64,000 nucleotides of DNA from Paralvinella palmiformis (lineage: Eukaryota; Annelida; Polychaeta; Terebellida; Alvinellidae), in the NCBI GenBank assembly GCA_025642065.1, contig JAODUP010000035.1:498501-562500 (forward strand). Reading direction: 5' to 3'. This document shows, piece by piece, positions 23,200-53,212 of this stretch; position 1 is the first letter of the stretch, and each line of letters starts with the position of its first letter. The notes under the pieces were generated by a model, which was given only the letters and a program-made list of their open reading frames with translations, made no database searches and was not told where the DNA came from. A program made the position numbers and the translations under genes.

Positions 23200-24060
23200 G
23201 ATCCCACCACACCTAACTGCATATACTTAGGGACGCTAAATTAGGCGTGAATGAACGTTCACTTAGTGGTGAACGGAAACGCACGAGGATTAGCTGTTAG
23301 GTTCGAGTAAATCATAGTATTTACCCAAGTTTGAGAGGATATTTCGTTCTAGTCCAGTAATAATCCAGTGTGCACTATCAGTACTTTGTTTTTATTTTAG
23401 TTAAATCACTTCAGTGATTCCATACTGAGTTAGTGTACATTCTCTTTGTTATGAACAAACTGTAATGTTTGTTAACACGCTGAGGGTATATAAAAGGCTT
23501 CGATTTTCACTTAGGTTAGAGAAGAACGTCGACGCCACTAGTCGGACGTGTATTGATACATGGTTCATATAGGTAGGATTTATTCAGTTATTCGAACCCA
23601 GAATAAAGCTGAGGTCAGCATCTGAGGTGTCGAAATTTTTATATACAGGTTTCTTTTGGACCACAGAAAATTACTGTGGTGTCAAAATAGTTTATGATAT
23701 GTATGTAGCAAGTCACCATTGAACCACACGCACGTGTTGTTTGTTGCGAGCTGTGGTATCAAATGGTATGTTTTTTACTTGCTTCCGCTTTTTGTACGTA
23801 GCCTGCATGTAGCCGCTTTCCTGTGGGCGTGACATATTTGTCGCGTACGAAAAGCGAATTAGCTGGTTCCCACAGGCTGATGAGTAGACCAGACACATGC
23901 TTAGGTATACGCACACATTTATCAATATGTGGAGGTACGGAACATTTTATTTTTAGATTAATGTATGTATAGTTGTATTTGTATTTAGATTTATGAAGGT
24001 AGGTTTCGAAAGTTATTTAGATATGTTGATGCTCTGTGCCGGTTGCCTCTTTAAATGTAC
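23200..24060 (+). mobile_element. Unclassified repeat family, copy 1 (about 860 bp)
   Basis: It shares two modules with 54335-55335. Module A (23200-23640) starts GATCCCACCACACCTAACTG and has a TATATAAAAGG promoter-like box at about 23487 and AATAAA at about 23602. Module B (23650-24060) includes CTGTGGTGTCAAAAT, TTCCTGTGGGCGTGACATAT and a CCCACAGGCTGATGAGTAG block. A direct repeat GTCAGCATCTGAGGTGTCG stands at about 23171 and 23612, the two edges of module A. Promoter plus polyadenylation signal between direct repeats would suit a solo-LTR-like unit, but no terminal TG..CA was confirmed. Confidence 0.6.
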
Positions 24061-24064
24061 CCTA

Positions 24065-24074
24065 AACACACACA

Positions 24075-24162
<88 letters not shown>

Positions 24163-24216
24163 CACGACACGCACACACTCACACAAACACACACACACGC
24201 AGACAGAGAGAGAGAA
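24065..24216. repeat. (AC)n-(TA)n-(AC)n-(AG)n microsatellite
   Basis: AC units to about 24138, TA units to about 24162, then AC-rich and AG runs. Frames through it are artefacts. Confidence 0.95.
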
Positions 24217-25075
24217 TGGCATAGGCATAGTCAGTTAATGCCTATCAGTTAGTTGATTAAGAATATATAACCAATAATTCATTAACAAATTAATTAATTA
24301 TTTCTGAAGTACCATATAAAGAAATGTTCAGTGGATCTTTGTTTAGACCGCAGCCTGGTCACACCCGGAAAAAATACCATAATTGTAGATATGAGTCTGA
24401 TTTGAACCCTGACCTGCCGGTCCACAATTTAGTACTCGAAACACGGCGTTATGATCACCACCACCACCGTTCTAATATGGGCTATGCGATACTCACGGAT
24501 GTGGGTACTCGCAACGCGGCCGGATCAACTCAACCCGCACTGCCATCTAGCGGGCATTGTTCCGTATCTAAGCCGTTAGGGCTATTGTAACGATATAACG
24601 ACAATGTGTAATATGCAACCATTTTATTGGCGTCAATTAACAGGGTTAGCAAGGCAACGGGAGTGTGTTCGGGTTATTTCACTGTTATTATGATTTTAGC
24701 CATTTCTAAAATAGCCATTTTACTCAACTTCGAGAAATCGGAAGGACATCGGTAACAAAATATAGACTATTGGTGTTAATTATCATTATGAGATATCAAT
24801 AGCTGTGATGTGTTAAACATCAACTGTCCTGTTAATGTAGGTCTTCTTACCGCAACGTCGGAACCTTTGCCACATTACCTGAAAGGACAAGATAGAGCCA
24901 TCATCAGCATCATGATCATATTATTATTATTATTTAAACTGAAGTGTTATTCAACAGTAGATATGGATGTACGCCTATATTTATATAGACTTGTGTGTGT
25001 GCCCCCCCCCGCGCACACATACACACACACACACACAGGTAATATACATATTATCTGACAATACAGATTAACTGT

Positions 25076-25080
<5 letters not shown>
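24217..25080. other. No gene seen
   Basis: Contains a box-B-like fragment (TGATTTGAACCCTGACC at about 24399) and, at 24480-24590, a patch of moderate GC. No exon is supported. Confidence 0.3.

Positions 25081-25110
<30 letters not shown>
25081..25110. repeat. (TA)n microsatellite
   Basis: About fifteen TA units, followed by GTGCGTGC-rich sequence. Confidence 0.9.
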
Positions 25111-25111
<1 letters not shown>

Positions 25112-25362
25112 TGTATATGCGTGCGTGGGTGCGTGCGTTGGCATGTTTGCCTGTCTTTACTCGTCAGTTCTTCCCTAGGTGTCCATTATGTCCGTGTGTA
25201 TATATCACTCTGTCTGTACAAATGTTTCAATGTCTAACTGTTTATATACATAAGTACTGGAAGTATGAATTGGTTTGTATTAATATGACATGTGGGTGTA
25301 TAATAGTATTGGTATACAATGTGTGTGTATAGTAGTATTAGTATATTACTATGAAGTGTTGG

Positions 25363-25561
25363 GGGGCGCCTCCATGGTCTAGCGGCAGCGTGTTGGACCA
25401 CAGATCACTACCACCCGTGTTCAAATCTCGGCGTGGGCATATCTGAAGGTTGTTTCGTCTTCGACTTCGCCTCATTACCTTTGGAAGTCGCTCGGCCCAT
25501 TTAGCCTACCTTGCGCACAAAAGTGGCCGTAAAACAACAATCATCATCATCATCATCATCG
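25363..25561 (+). mobile_element. Full-length tRNA-derived SINE with 14-bp target duplication
   Basis: Best copy for defining the family: about 199 bp. The head has a box A match (TGGTCTAGCGGCAGCG) and a box B match (GTTCAAATCTCGGCG), as in tRNA-derived RNA polymerase III promoters. The body has TTCGACTTCGCCTCATTACC, GCTCGGCCCATTTAGCCTAC and AAAAGTGGCCGTAAAAC, and the tail is (ATC)n. A perfect 14-bp direct repeat, CTATGAAGTGTTGG, flanks it at 25349-25362 and 25562-25575, showing retroposition and low age. Confidence 0.95.
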
Positions 25562-26091
25562 CTATGAAGTGTTGGCTTGTGTCCATGTGTGTGCGTGTGC
25601 GCGTGTGTGCGTGTGTGATCGTGATCTAACACGTCGGGAATGGTGATCCAGGTACACGCGTATGTGTCTATCTCATAGAGTCTATGTGTCTTTAAGCTAT
25701 GTGAGCTTCTCACTAGGTGTCGCTTTTCACAAGTCTGTATCCAGATGTCTATATATCCAGATTGGTTGACTATAGTTTTGTCTATTAGAAGGTGTTTGTA
25801 CGTATCTACGTTGACACATATGGTTACCTAAACCTGTGTTTGGGAGTGACCCTGTCTGTATTTCAGATTGTTTGCGTCTGTATTTGTGTCTGGATCAGTC
25901 TCCGTAAATCTCCTTGTCGTGTTCGTGAGTAACGTAATCTCAGGATATTTATCATTTATAGCTTTTACCCAGCACACGGTTATATAATCAGAATTCCAAA
26001 TTAGTTCCCGTGACGAACTAGTAAATTACAGACCTGATACATCTCATCTGAAATAGCCACCGACGTAAAGTAATTTATTCTCAGGACATTA

Positions 26092-26094
<3 letters not shown>

Positions 26095-26132
<38 letters not shown>

Positions 26133-27410
26133 GGTTATAAATGCTACTAATAGCTGTATCTGTGACTGTGTGTATTCATAACTTCGTATCTGTTAAGATA
26201 TCACTGTCTGTATCTGTGAGGTTGTCACTGTCTGTATCTGTGAGGTTGTCACTGTCTGTATCTGTGAGGTTGTCACTGTCTGTATCTATATCGATGTCGC
26301 TGTCTGTATCTGTAAGGATGTTGCTGTCTGTATCTGTGAGGATGTCGCTGTCTGTATCTGTGAGGATATCACTGTCTGTATCTGTGAGGTTGTCACTGTC
26401 TGTATCTGTGAGGTTGTCACTGTCTGTATCTGTGAGGTTGTCACTGTCTGTATCTATATCGATGTCGCTGTCTGTATCTGTATATGGACCGCGACTGTGG
26501 GTCACTGTCTGTATCTGTGAGGTTGTCACTGTCTGTATCTATATGGAGGTCGCTGTCTGTATCTGTGAGGTAGTCGACGTCTGTATCTGTGAGGTTGTCA
26601 CTGTCTGTATCTGTGAGGTTTTCACTGTCTGTATCTGTGAGGATGTCGCTGTCTATATCTGTGAGGATGTCACTGTCTGTATCTGTGGGGATGTCACTCT
26701 CTGTATCTGTGAGTTTATCGCTGTTTGTATCTTTATGGAGGTCGCTGTCTGTATCTGTGAGGTAGTCAACGTCTGTATATGTGAGGTTGTCACTGTCTGT
26801 ATCTGTGAGGATGTCACTGTCTGTATCTATGAGGATGTCGCTGTCTGTATCTGTGAGGTTGTCATTGTCTGTATCTGCGAGGATGTCACTGTCTGTATTT
26901 ATATGAATGTCACTGTCTGTATCTGTGAGGTTGTCACTGTCTGTATCTGTGAGGTTGTCATTGTCTGTATCTATATGGATGTCGCTGTCTGTATCTGGGA
27001 GGATGTTGCTGTCTGTATCTGTGAGGATGTCGCATCTGTATGTATGTCGCTGTCTGTATCTGGGGATGTTGCAGTCTGTATCTGTATGGATGTCGCCATC
27101 TATATATGTGAGGATGTCGCTGTCTGTATATGTGAGGATGTCGCTGTCTGTATCTGTTTGGGTATGTCACTATATGTATATGTGAGGATGTAGCTGTCTG
27201 CATGTGTAAGGATGTAGCTGTCTATAGACGTTTGTTATTATAATTATTATTATACCTGTGAAAATGTCGATGTCTGTATTTGTGAGGGTTTTTACTATCT
27301 GTATCTGTGAGGGTCTCGCCGTCTGTATCTGTGAGGATGTCAGTGTCTGTATAGGTGAGGATGCCGCTGCTCTCCGTATATGTGAAGATGTCGCCGTTTG
27401 TATCTGTTAA
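26095..27410. repeat. 24-bp minisatellite, about 50 units
   Basis: After an (ATT)n run at about 26095-26132, units of 24 bp built on GTTGTCACTGTCTGTATCTG plus TGAG run from about 26170 to 27400. The longest plus frame has 350 codons and reads VAVCICEDV-like periodic residues; the minus strand reads DTDSDNLT-like. Because 24 is a multiple of 3, both frames follow from the repeat. Unit variants GATGTCGC, GTTGTCAC and GATGTTGC are intermixed. The array ends about 340 bp past the stop codon of the CAP gene. Confidence 0.95.
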
Positions 27411-27569
27411 TGCCTGTGGCCGTATTTGGGAGCGTTTAAATTTGTATCATGTCCATGTCCCTATCCACCAGAGAGCCTGTGTTTAAACTTTAGTGCTAGT
27501 TTCTGTATATTAGTGCTTGTGGCTATATCTTAATGTTCATATCAAAATTTTAGCGCTTCCGTCTAAACG

Positions 27570-27575
27570 TTTATT
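27570..27575 (-). terminator. Candidate polyadenylation signal of the CAP gene
   Basis: AATAAA on the minus strand, about 175 nt after the TAG stop at 27748. Position and sequence are suitable, but no transcript evidence is available. Confidence 0.4.
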
Positions 27576-27747
27576 GCTTCTATCTATCATTTGGTGTTTA
27601 CGTCTATATTTTAATTGTATATGTTTATATTGTATTGCTTGCGTCTATATATTTAGTACTTACTTCTATATTTTAGTGTCTGTGCTCATCATACGGATCA
27701 AGTGCCCGTGAATGACTGTCTATGCCTGTCATACGACACACGCTATA

Positions 27748-46351
<18,604 letters not shown>

Positions 46352-46478
46352 TATGTCCTTTGCTCGTGAAGGGGAAAACAAACAAAAAACTGGCCAGCCT
46401 CAATGCCGAAAATATACACGGGCAATAAGCTATTCCATTACGGACTCCGCTCCTCTGTCCGTCGGTATCCTGTGTCTG

Positions 46479-46484
46479 TTTATA
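46479..46484 (-). promoter_or_regulatory. Candidate TATA box of the CAP gene
   Basis: TATAAA on the minus strand, 128 nt before the exon 1 ATG, with an ATTGG (inverted CCAAT) just upstream at about 46490-46496. It implies a 5' untranslated region of about 100 nt. Confidence 0.4.
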
Positions 46485-46649
46485 GCTAATCCAATTGCGA
46501 CTAATTTGTCATAATGCGTTTAAGGGAACGGGAAGCCATCAAACGTCTGACTACGCGTTCGAACGACAAGTGAAGTGTCGAAGATGATCAGAAAAACATT
46601 CAAGCCTTGACTGCCGCCTCCCACGCCTCGGAACAACTTCCCGCAACCC

Positions 46650-46688
46650 ACACGCACACGCACGCACACATACACGCGCACACACACC

Positions 46689-46732
<44 letters not shown>

Positions 46733-46775
46733 GACACACACACACCGATACACACACACACACACACACACATAA
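46650..46775. repeat. (CA)n microsatellite
   Basis: CA units with CACG and CACCGA interruptions. Lies upstream of the CAP gene promoter. Confidence 0.95.
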
Positions 46776-46779
46776 CACC

Positions 46780-47280
46780 GATATGGACCAGCCGCGTCAA
46801 TGGCGTGCAAAGCTCGCCGAGGAGCCCTTTGTCGAGTGCCGAACTCGCTGGGAACGGTTTGTTACTGGGCTAATCCAGCCAAGATGTCGGAGTAATTGAC
46901 ACAGTCACGCTATTATCTCCCGGAGAGATATCTTGCGTAACTGATTGAAAATCGAAGCCGATAGAATACTGATGAGTTCGGCTGATTTACATGAACCAGG
47001 AATGGAATTTTTGTATCGGCTGCTGATGTAAGGGCAGATAATAATTCATGCATTTACCTTCCTATTGTATGACGTGTTTATCTAAGTTACAGCTATTTGA
47101 CTTTGTATATAACATATTTCTATTTTGTATATTTTAGTTGATATTTTAGCCGCAGATTTGTGGCTTCCATTATACACTTATTTGTTATTATTCAACGTGT
47201 TCTATGGTTAGGTATATTGTACGTTTTTTTTAAATTAATTTTTATTTAAATTCTAGCTTGATGGCGGCTTCGTTTTGTTT
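46780..47280. other. No gene seen
   Basis: Upstream flank of the CAP gene; no exon is supported. Confidence 0.35.
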
Positions 47281-47289
47281 TCGAGGACT

Positions 47290-47322
47290 ACAGCTGTCAG
47301 CTGTACAGCTGTCAGCTGTACA
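47290..47322. promoter_or_regulatory. Cluster of four CAGCTG E-boxes
   Basis: CAGCTG at 47291, 47298, 47306 and 47313 within 28 bp, formed by a duplicated ACAGCTGTCAGCTGT unit. CAGCTG is bound by bHLH factors such as the MyoD and AP-4 types. It lies about 940 bp upstream of the CAP gene start. It could be functional or a short tandem duplication. Confidence 0.4.
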
Positions 47323-47503
47323 GCTCAGCAAACTTCCAGATTGGAGTTCAAATCGAACTGAAGTCTATACCTGTGGGATAGTTCTCTAGGAAGTAGCTCG
47401 TAGAACGTATATTTCCAGGTGTGACCAGAATCGAGACTAAGTAAGCTATTCCGACAATATAGTGTTCTAAAATCAGCTGGTTAATTCGTCAAGAGACTGG
47501 TCT

Positions 47504-47504
<1 letters not shown>

Positions 47505-47534
<30 letters not shown>

Positions 47535-47541
47535 ATATAAC

Positions 47542-47586
<45 letters not shown>

Positions 47587-47601
47587 TACTACTACAAGTA
47601 A

Positions 47602-47636
<35 letters not shown>

Positions 47637-47640
47637 ATAG
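47505..47640. repeat. (AAC)n, (ATT)n and (ACT)n microsatellites
   Basis: AAC at about 47507-47534, ATT at about 47541-47584 and ACT at about 47585-47636. The ATT part may be the tail of the LINE copy that follows. Confidence 0.93.
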
Positions 47641-47840
47641 TTGTATAGATTTAATAAAGTGATCTTACCAGCTGGAGCGTTTCAAATGCGCCGTAGAAGA
47701 TGTATGCATCTAAAACTGAAGTACTAATTATTGATTGGTGAGACTAACCTTGAACAGATTTAAACTTTTCAAGAGACAACCCATTTCTAATCTCCGCCTG
47801 AACCATTCCCCCCCCCCCCACAATAACTCGTAATAATGTG
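47641..47840 (-). mobile_element. Degenerate non-LTR retrotransposon 3' end, copy 3
   Basis: ATTTAATAAAGTGATCTTAC, CAGCTGGAGCGTTTCAAATG and CTTTTCAAGAGACAACCCAT line up in order with the 3' end of the copies at 2602 and 31941, with many changes and short gaps. The RT tail is no longer open. Confidence 0.7.
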
Positions 47841-47849
47841 TAGATGAAC

Positions 47850-48610
47850 GATTTGATCTTTCTGGATGACTTTCCGATAGAGACGAGTTGATGTAAGTAT
47901 TCAGATTACTATCCAATTGACGTTTGTATTGACGTAGTAATCTCTATATACCGTGGTTTACAATCTAACGCGGCGATGAAGACAGGAAATAAACCATAAG
48001 CTTGGAACATTTGGGCTGTCAGAATAGCGAGCTCTCAGAACGTTCAGATTTTGGATCTGATGGCATGAGACAAACAGCTGGCGTGAGTGCTTATTGAATG
48101 TTAATAATTCATTATTAGCTTTCCTCTATCACCGAGCACACATCACATCACACTATTTAACCCTTGATCTAATACCTGATGGTGCATCGCTTCTTTCAGG
48201 AGATCGACTAACTCGAAGTTAGCCCCTTGCCCTGCCTTCCTACACGTCGTATGTTTATCTCATTACTCGCTGCCTTTTCGCGACGGCCCGACCTTCCCCC
48301 GCCCCCCTCCTCGCTCGTTTTCATATTGAATGAACGACGAATTAAGAGGACGATGCCTCATTTTAGGGAATCGATTGTCGCGAATTGTCTCCTGGGAGGT
48401 TTGTCACGAAAGTCACACTAACTTCATTTAACATCGTTCTGTATAAGACATGGTAGGTTATATCTGTTAGTAGATCTAGTCCGTCTTTTGTCTGATAAAG
48501 TGGGGAATAAATTGGTTTGTGCCCTTAGACGTGGCGATAAACACAAGGGACATCTTATGGGACAGATGAGAGTAATTGGGTAATTTAATCCGTCCGGACA
48601 TTGTGTTTGT
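47850..48610. other. No gene supported
   Basis: Moderate GC at 48200-48420 with a 64-codon plus frame, no domain. No splice evidence. Confidence 0.3.
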
Positions 48611-48617
48611 GTCTCTT

Positions 48618-48960
48618 GCCAGTCAGTCAGTCAGTCAGTCAGTCAGTCAGTCAGTCTGCCAGTCAGTCAATCAGTCAGTCAGTCAGTCAGTCAGTCAGTC
48701 AGTTTCATTGTCTCTTGCTAGTAAATGAATGCATGAGTGAGTCAGTCAGTCACTCACTCACTTACTCATCCACCCACTCAAGCACCAAGTCAGTCAGTCA
48801 GTCAGTCAGTCAGTCAGTCAGTCAGTCAGTCAGTTTCATTGTCTCTTGCTAGTAAATGAATGAGTGAGTGAGTCAGTGAGTGACTCACTCACTTACTCAT
48901 CCACCCACTCAAGCACCAAGTCAGTCAGTCAGTTAGTTAGTCAGTCAGTCAGTCAGTCAT
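48618..48960. repeat. (CAGT)n arrays in a duplicated block
   Basis: TCAG units at 48620-48702, 48785-48832 and 48918-48958. Between them a block with TTTCATTGTCTCTTGCTAGT, AAATGAATG and CACTCACTTACTCATCCACC is repeated at about 48703-48790 and 48832-48920, so the structure is a higher-order duplication of about 130 bp. Confidence 0.93.
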
Positions 48961-49094
48961 TCAAATTTTATCAACTCCATTTATTATTAGATCAAACAAA
49001 GCCGACAAACAATAGCTATATCTAAGAAAGTCGTAATCAGGAGGTGTCTATTCTATTGAGGTGATCTCCAAAAGGGATTTCATTGTCGATCATT

Positions 49095-49155
<61 letters not shown>

Positions 49156-49400
49156 GTGTATGCAGCGCCTTATTCAACTTGCTATAAAACGCTTCACATT
49201 TAAAATATGATTTAAATATGTTCTAAGCTCATATAGCACAAACACATTATATACATAAATACATTGGTTTTTATATTATATAGTCTAATTTAAATGACTG
49301 GGATCTAACAACTTCACTAAATAGTTCTTTACTTCTATATTTGAGGAAATGTCAAGGTCATCTGAACGAAATACCGGATGTTATGTGTCAGCCCTCGGGG
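49095..49400 (-). mobile_element. LINE-like 3' end remnant with (AAT)n tail
   Basis: (AAT)n at about 49097-49155, then TGTATGCAGCGCCTTATTC and ATAAAACGCTTCACAT, which resemble the GCGCC...GCG-type end of the LINE 3' ends here but belong to a different subfamily. The coding part is not legible. Confidence 0.4.
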
Positions 49401-50285
49401 GTGGGGTGGGGAGGGATGTATGTCATAGAGAAGACACGGTCGGTAAAGACCCGAAATGTTAAATACTGATTAAAGCTGGTTAGGGAAAGTCTTCTATCGG
49501 ATTAATGTTGTGATAAATGGTCAAGTGTTTATATTGGTTTGTGTTTGGTTTTTGTTGAGTAAGCAAGAAACAAAATCTCCTTCCGTTTATCGTCTGTTTA
49601 CCTCCATTTTCCCGCCTACTGGTGCTTTCTCCTTGAATCACGTACGCAAACACCTATACACATATATACATACACGCGCATATTTCCGTAGATATGCACG
49701 TCTACGTAAATATGTGTATGTATATATGCGCATGCATATACGACACAACATATGAATAGGTTTTACATTCGGTTGTATATTTCCCATTAATTAACAGAAC
49801 AGCCACAGTAGCAGCAGCAGCAGCAGCAAGAATAACAGCAACATCAACAACAACAACAGCAATAACAACATCCACAAAAACAACGACAACTCTATCAATA
49901 CTTCTTATATATACCACACACCAGTGCCATACATGAACTCAGGTACATATATTATGATTAACAAGCGAATGACGTAAATATATAATTAAAGCCATGCTGT
50001 ACCTGTATATAAACACGTAATTTGTTATTAATCTTGCGACCAATAAAAAAAACACACACACAGCGTAGCTTCTATATTGATGAATGTTTATAAGAAACAC
50101 GAATAAAACATGTTTTATAGGAACATAATACACATAAATGAACCCACTGATTAAAATGTGACATTAAAAGCAGCCATTACGATGTATATTGAAGTAATAC
50201 TATTGTCATAAATGTATTATTATGTTTACTCTGTCTCGTGTCATCTTGCAGAGATAAGTGTGAACTGTTATCTTATTTTTAAAAA
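49401..50285. other. No gene seen; (CAG/CAA)n-like tract
   Basis: AGCAGCAACA-type sequence at about 49804-49890. No exon is supported. Confidence 0.35.
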
Positions 50286-50287
50286 AA

Positions 50288-50346
50288 GACGACGACGATG
50301 ATGACGATAATGATAATGATAATGATGATGCTGCTGATGATGATGG

Positions 50347-50383
<37 letters not shown>

Positions 50384-50690
50384 AGTGATGATAGTGATGA
50401 TGATGATGATGATGATGATGATAGTGATGATGATAGCGATGATGATGATGATGATGATAGTGATGATAGTGATGGTTGTGATGATGATGATGATGATGAT
50501 GATAGTGATGATGCTGATAGTGATGATGATGATCATGATGATGACAGTGATGATGATGATGATGATAGCGATGATGAGGATGTTGATGATGATGATAGTG
50601 ATGATGATGATGATAGTGATGATGATATCGATGATGATGATGATGATGATGATGATAGTGATGATGATGATGATGATGGTGATTGGTATT
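50288..50690. repeat. About 400-bp (GAT)n array
   Basis: GAT units with GATAGT, GATGCT and GATAGC interruptions. One minus frame reads poly-His (158 codons) and others poly-Ile and poly-Met; these are artefacts. The (ATC)n tails of the local SINEs have the same unit, so an expanded SINE tail is one possible origin, but no SINE body adjoins it. Confidence 0.97.
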
Positions 50691-50877
50691 AGAAATTATG
50701 ATAACCAGGACAACTATAATAATATTAATTAGTTTAGCCAACAAGAATACCTCGCCGATATATTTATTGGTATATCTTATTAACTAAAGGAGTCAGTCAA
50801 GTAACTCTTAGAATATGGTTTAACAAAGCCTAAATGGACCCACACCGAGTACTACATTACTGGATAGAATAAACCCA

Positions 50878-50883
<6 letters not shown>

Positions 50884-50922
<39 letters not shown>

Positions 50923-50975
50923 CGTGCGTGTGTGTGTGCGCGCGCGCGTGTGTGTATGTGCGTGTGTGCGATTCG
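50884..50975. repeat. (TA)n and (GT/GC)n microsatellites
   Basis: TA units to about 50921, then GTGTGC/GCGC repeats. Confidence 0.93.
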
Positions 50976-51369
50976 TGTATATTAACCAAAAGGGCGCAAC
51001 AAACCATAGATGCTGCAACGAAATATGATTCTCAAATAAAACGTTTGAAATTAACGCGGGACGAAACGAAAATAACGATATCTTTAATAAGACAATCACA
51101 GCGATAAGAGGGTTATTAACCAAAATTAGCTAATTGAGAATTAACACATTTAATCTGAATTTTATAGAGGCCACATTTAATATACAAAGGAATTGTTAGA
51201 ATATACAGTAACGTCAAGGTAAGTCATAGAATAAAAGCCAATGACAAAAGATCATTAATGCAATGGATCAAGTGAAATCGTTGATAGCAGTACAGTATGC
51301 AGACATGAAAGTATGTACACATGACAACTTGTACACGTGACAGTGTGTACAGCTAGTACAATGTACTAA

Positions 51370-52600
51370 CGATCGTGTAGCTCGGAGGCTCGGAGGTGGG
51401 GGGGGGGGGCGTTGATCGTCAACAGCTCTGACAGATCCGTCACATAGAAGGAGAAGGGTCACATATCCGGAACCGGAGGGCGACATGCCCGAACACCCCC
51501 CCCCCTTCTCAATCCGCCCCCGCCACCTACTGCGCCGCACCGACCGACCCAGCCATCAACAAACTCGAGCGAGCTGCCCGCGGGACAACGTCGAGCAATA
51601 TTCGTCTCTTTGTTATAGCGCGACGACGAAAGCCAAACATCTAAAATGGCCACCTCGTCATTAAGCCGCGCGTGGTGTATCTTCTTCCAGCGTCGCTTTG
51701 CCTCGGATTCGACGAAAGCACGTCAGCGAGCGAATTGATGACGTCATCAACCGGGGTTCCCCTTCGCCCTGACGTCATATGCCGGGCCGTCAGCCGGCCG
51801 TCGTCTGTAAACATCGACCGTGTAATATCCACGGCGTAGCGCCCGCTAAAGATCGTTACACCTGGATTTCGGGTCTCGCGTAAACACGCATTAAAACACC
51901 TGTACCGGGTAACCTATACTCGTCCGCCCATGTGCGGCACCACGGATGGGGCTGATAAAAAACAGAAGGCTGCCATTTCGTAAACGAAATTAAACGCGAG
52001 ATGCGTTATTTATGGATACCAGTTCCTCATGTGCCAATCACCGACTGACAAATGCTGTTATGTCCGATGACCTCAGAGTTCCCCCCCCCCCCAAATATAA
52101 TAAATAAATGCGGGGATGGACGGAGTTCTATTATCGACCAGTTAAAGTCTTGAGTGGCCGATTTCGAGCCCCATACGTAAACCAAGCCGAGTTCATTTCA
52201 TCTTTGAAGAGCGCCCCCTGGTAATTAATCGAGAAGGCTTACTCGGCCCGGGCGGTTTGAAGGACGCAGCCGCCCACGGACGATACGGGAGAGTGCCGAA
52301 TAGTTGTCGGATTTGTTTAGTTTTATACGGCCACGGGTCGTAACGGCACAAAAAAAACTTGGGACGCGTTAGCATATGGCCGCCGTACATGGTATTTTAT
52401 AGTCCCACTCGGCGACGGTGACGACTCGTCGACGGGACGATAAGAATGATTCGGTTTCGTTTCGGAAGATTTTCCTACGGCCGCATATGACAGGTAACTG
52501 GCACGAAGACCCCTTGTCAGTTGTAATATGGAGACCGAATGAATGTACTTTAGGTTGAGTCGGTTACATTTAGCCACCAGAACAACGTCAGGAGATGTCC
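51370..52600. other. CpG-rich block, possible promoter or unrecognised exons
   Basis: GC-rich with long G and C runs (51397-51410, 51496-51506) and many CpG. Open frames on both strands partly reflect this. Two plus-strand pieces look more like exons: 51646-51736, starting MATSSLSRAWCIFF and QRRFAS like a mitochondrial presequence; and 52405-52492, bounded by a TTTTATAG acceptor and a GTAACT donor. Their phases do not join, so no gene is modelled. Confidence 0.35.
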
Positions 52601-52814
52601 TGCCACAAATATAACGACTTACGGCCTAATATAATTGACACCAGTCAGACGGAAAGGTCAGAATGACCTAATGTCGCTCTTAAAAAGTCAGTCTGGTCAG
52701 GGAGTTGGTGAGTGTCTGGGTGAATGAGTGAGTCAGTGTGTGAGTGCCTACCACTGCCACCGTATGTATGTATTCTAAAACACAGACACACACACACACA
52801 TACGCGTTCACACA

Positions 52815-53208
52815 CACCTTTGAGCCACAGCAAATTACTGCTGAATATAAACTGTGGTGTCAAAATATTTATTTTGTATATATGTTAACTTACTATTGAA
52901 CCACATGCACGCGCTTGTTAACTGCGAGCTGTGATGTCAACTGGTATTTAAAAAAAATTCTTCCGGTTTTTGTGCGTAGCCTTCATCAACCGCTTCCCTG
53001 TGGGTGTGACATATTTCTCAACGTACGAAAAGCGTATTTTCTGGGGCCCACAGGTTGATGAGTAGCCCAGACATATATAGGTCTATGTATGAATAGATGT
53101 GTACTTGTTTGTACGCTTAAATTCAACTATGTATTGATTTAATTATGTATAGATTAATGGATGTCTAGGTTATAAAGGCGGTATAGGTTTTGATGTTCTG
53201 AACCAGTG

Positions 53209-53212
<4 letters not shown>
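52815..53212 (+). mobile_element. Unclassified repeat family, copy 2 (module B only)
   Basis: Matches module B of 23200-24060: CTTTGAGCCACAGCAAATTA, CTGTGGTGTCAAAAT, TTCCCTGTGGGTGTGACATA, a GGCCCACAGGTTGATGAGTA block and GGTTTTGATGTTCTGAACCA. Ends in a (TA)n tract. Confidence 0.8.

Noticed and set aside
23825..23905. Hammerhead ribozyme, suggested by CTGATGAG next to a CCTGTGGG...CCCACAGG stem
   Set aside because: No stem II followed by GAAA after the CTGATGA, and the other copy has TTGATGA; the catalytic core is incomplete.
25365..25440. Genuine tRNA gene
   Set aside because: Box A and box B are present, but the sequence continues into a SINE body with target duplications, and the cloverleaf is not maintained across copies.
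50268..50744. 158-codon poly-His frame and matching poly-Ile and poly-Met frames
   Set aside because: Direct result of the (GAT)n/(ATC)n array; all frames are open and none has coding features.
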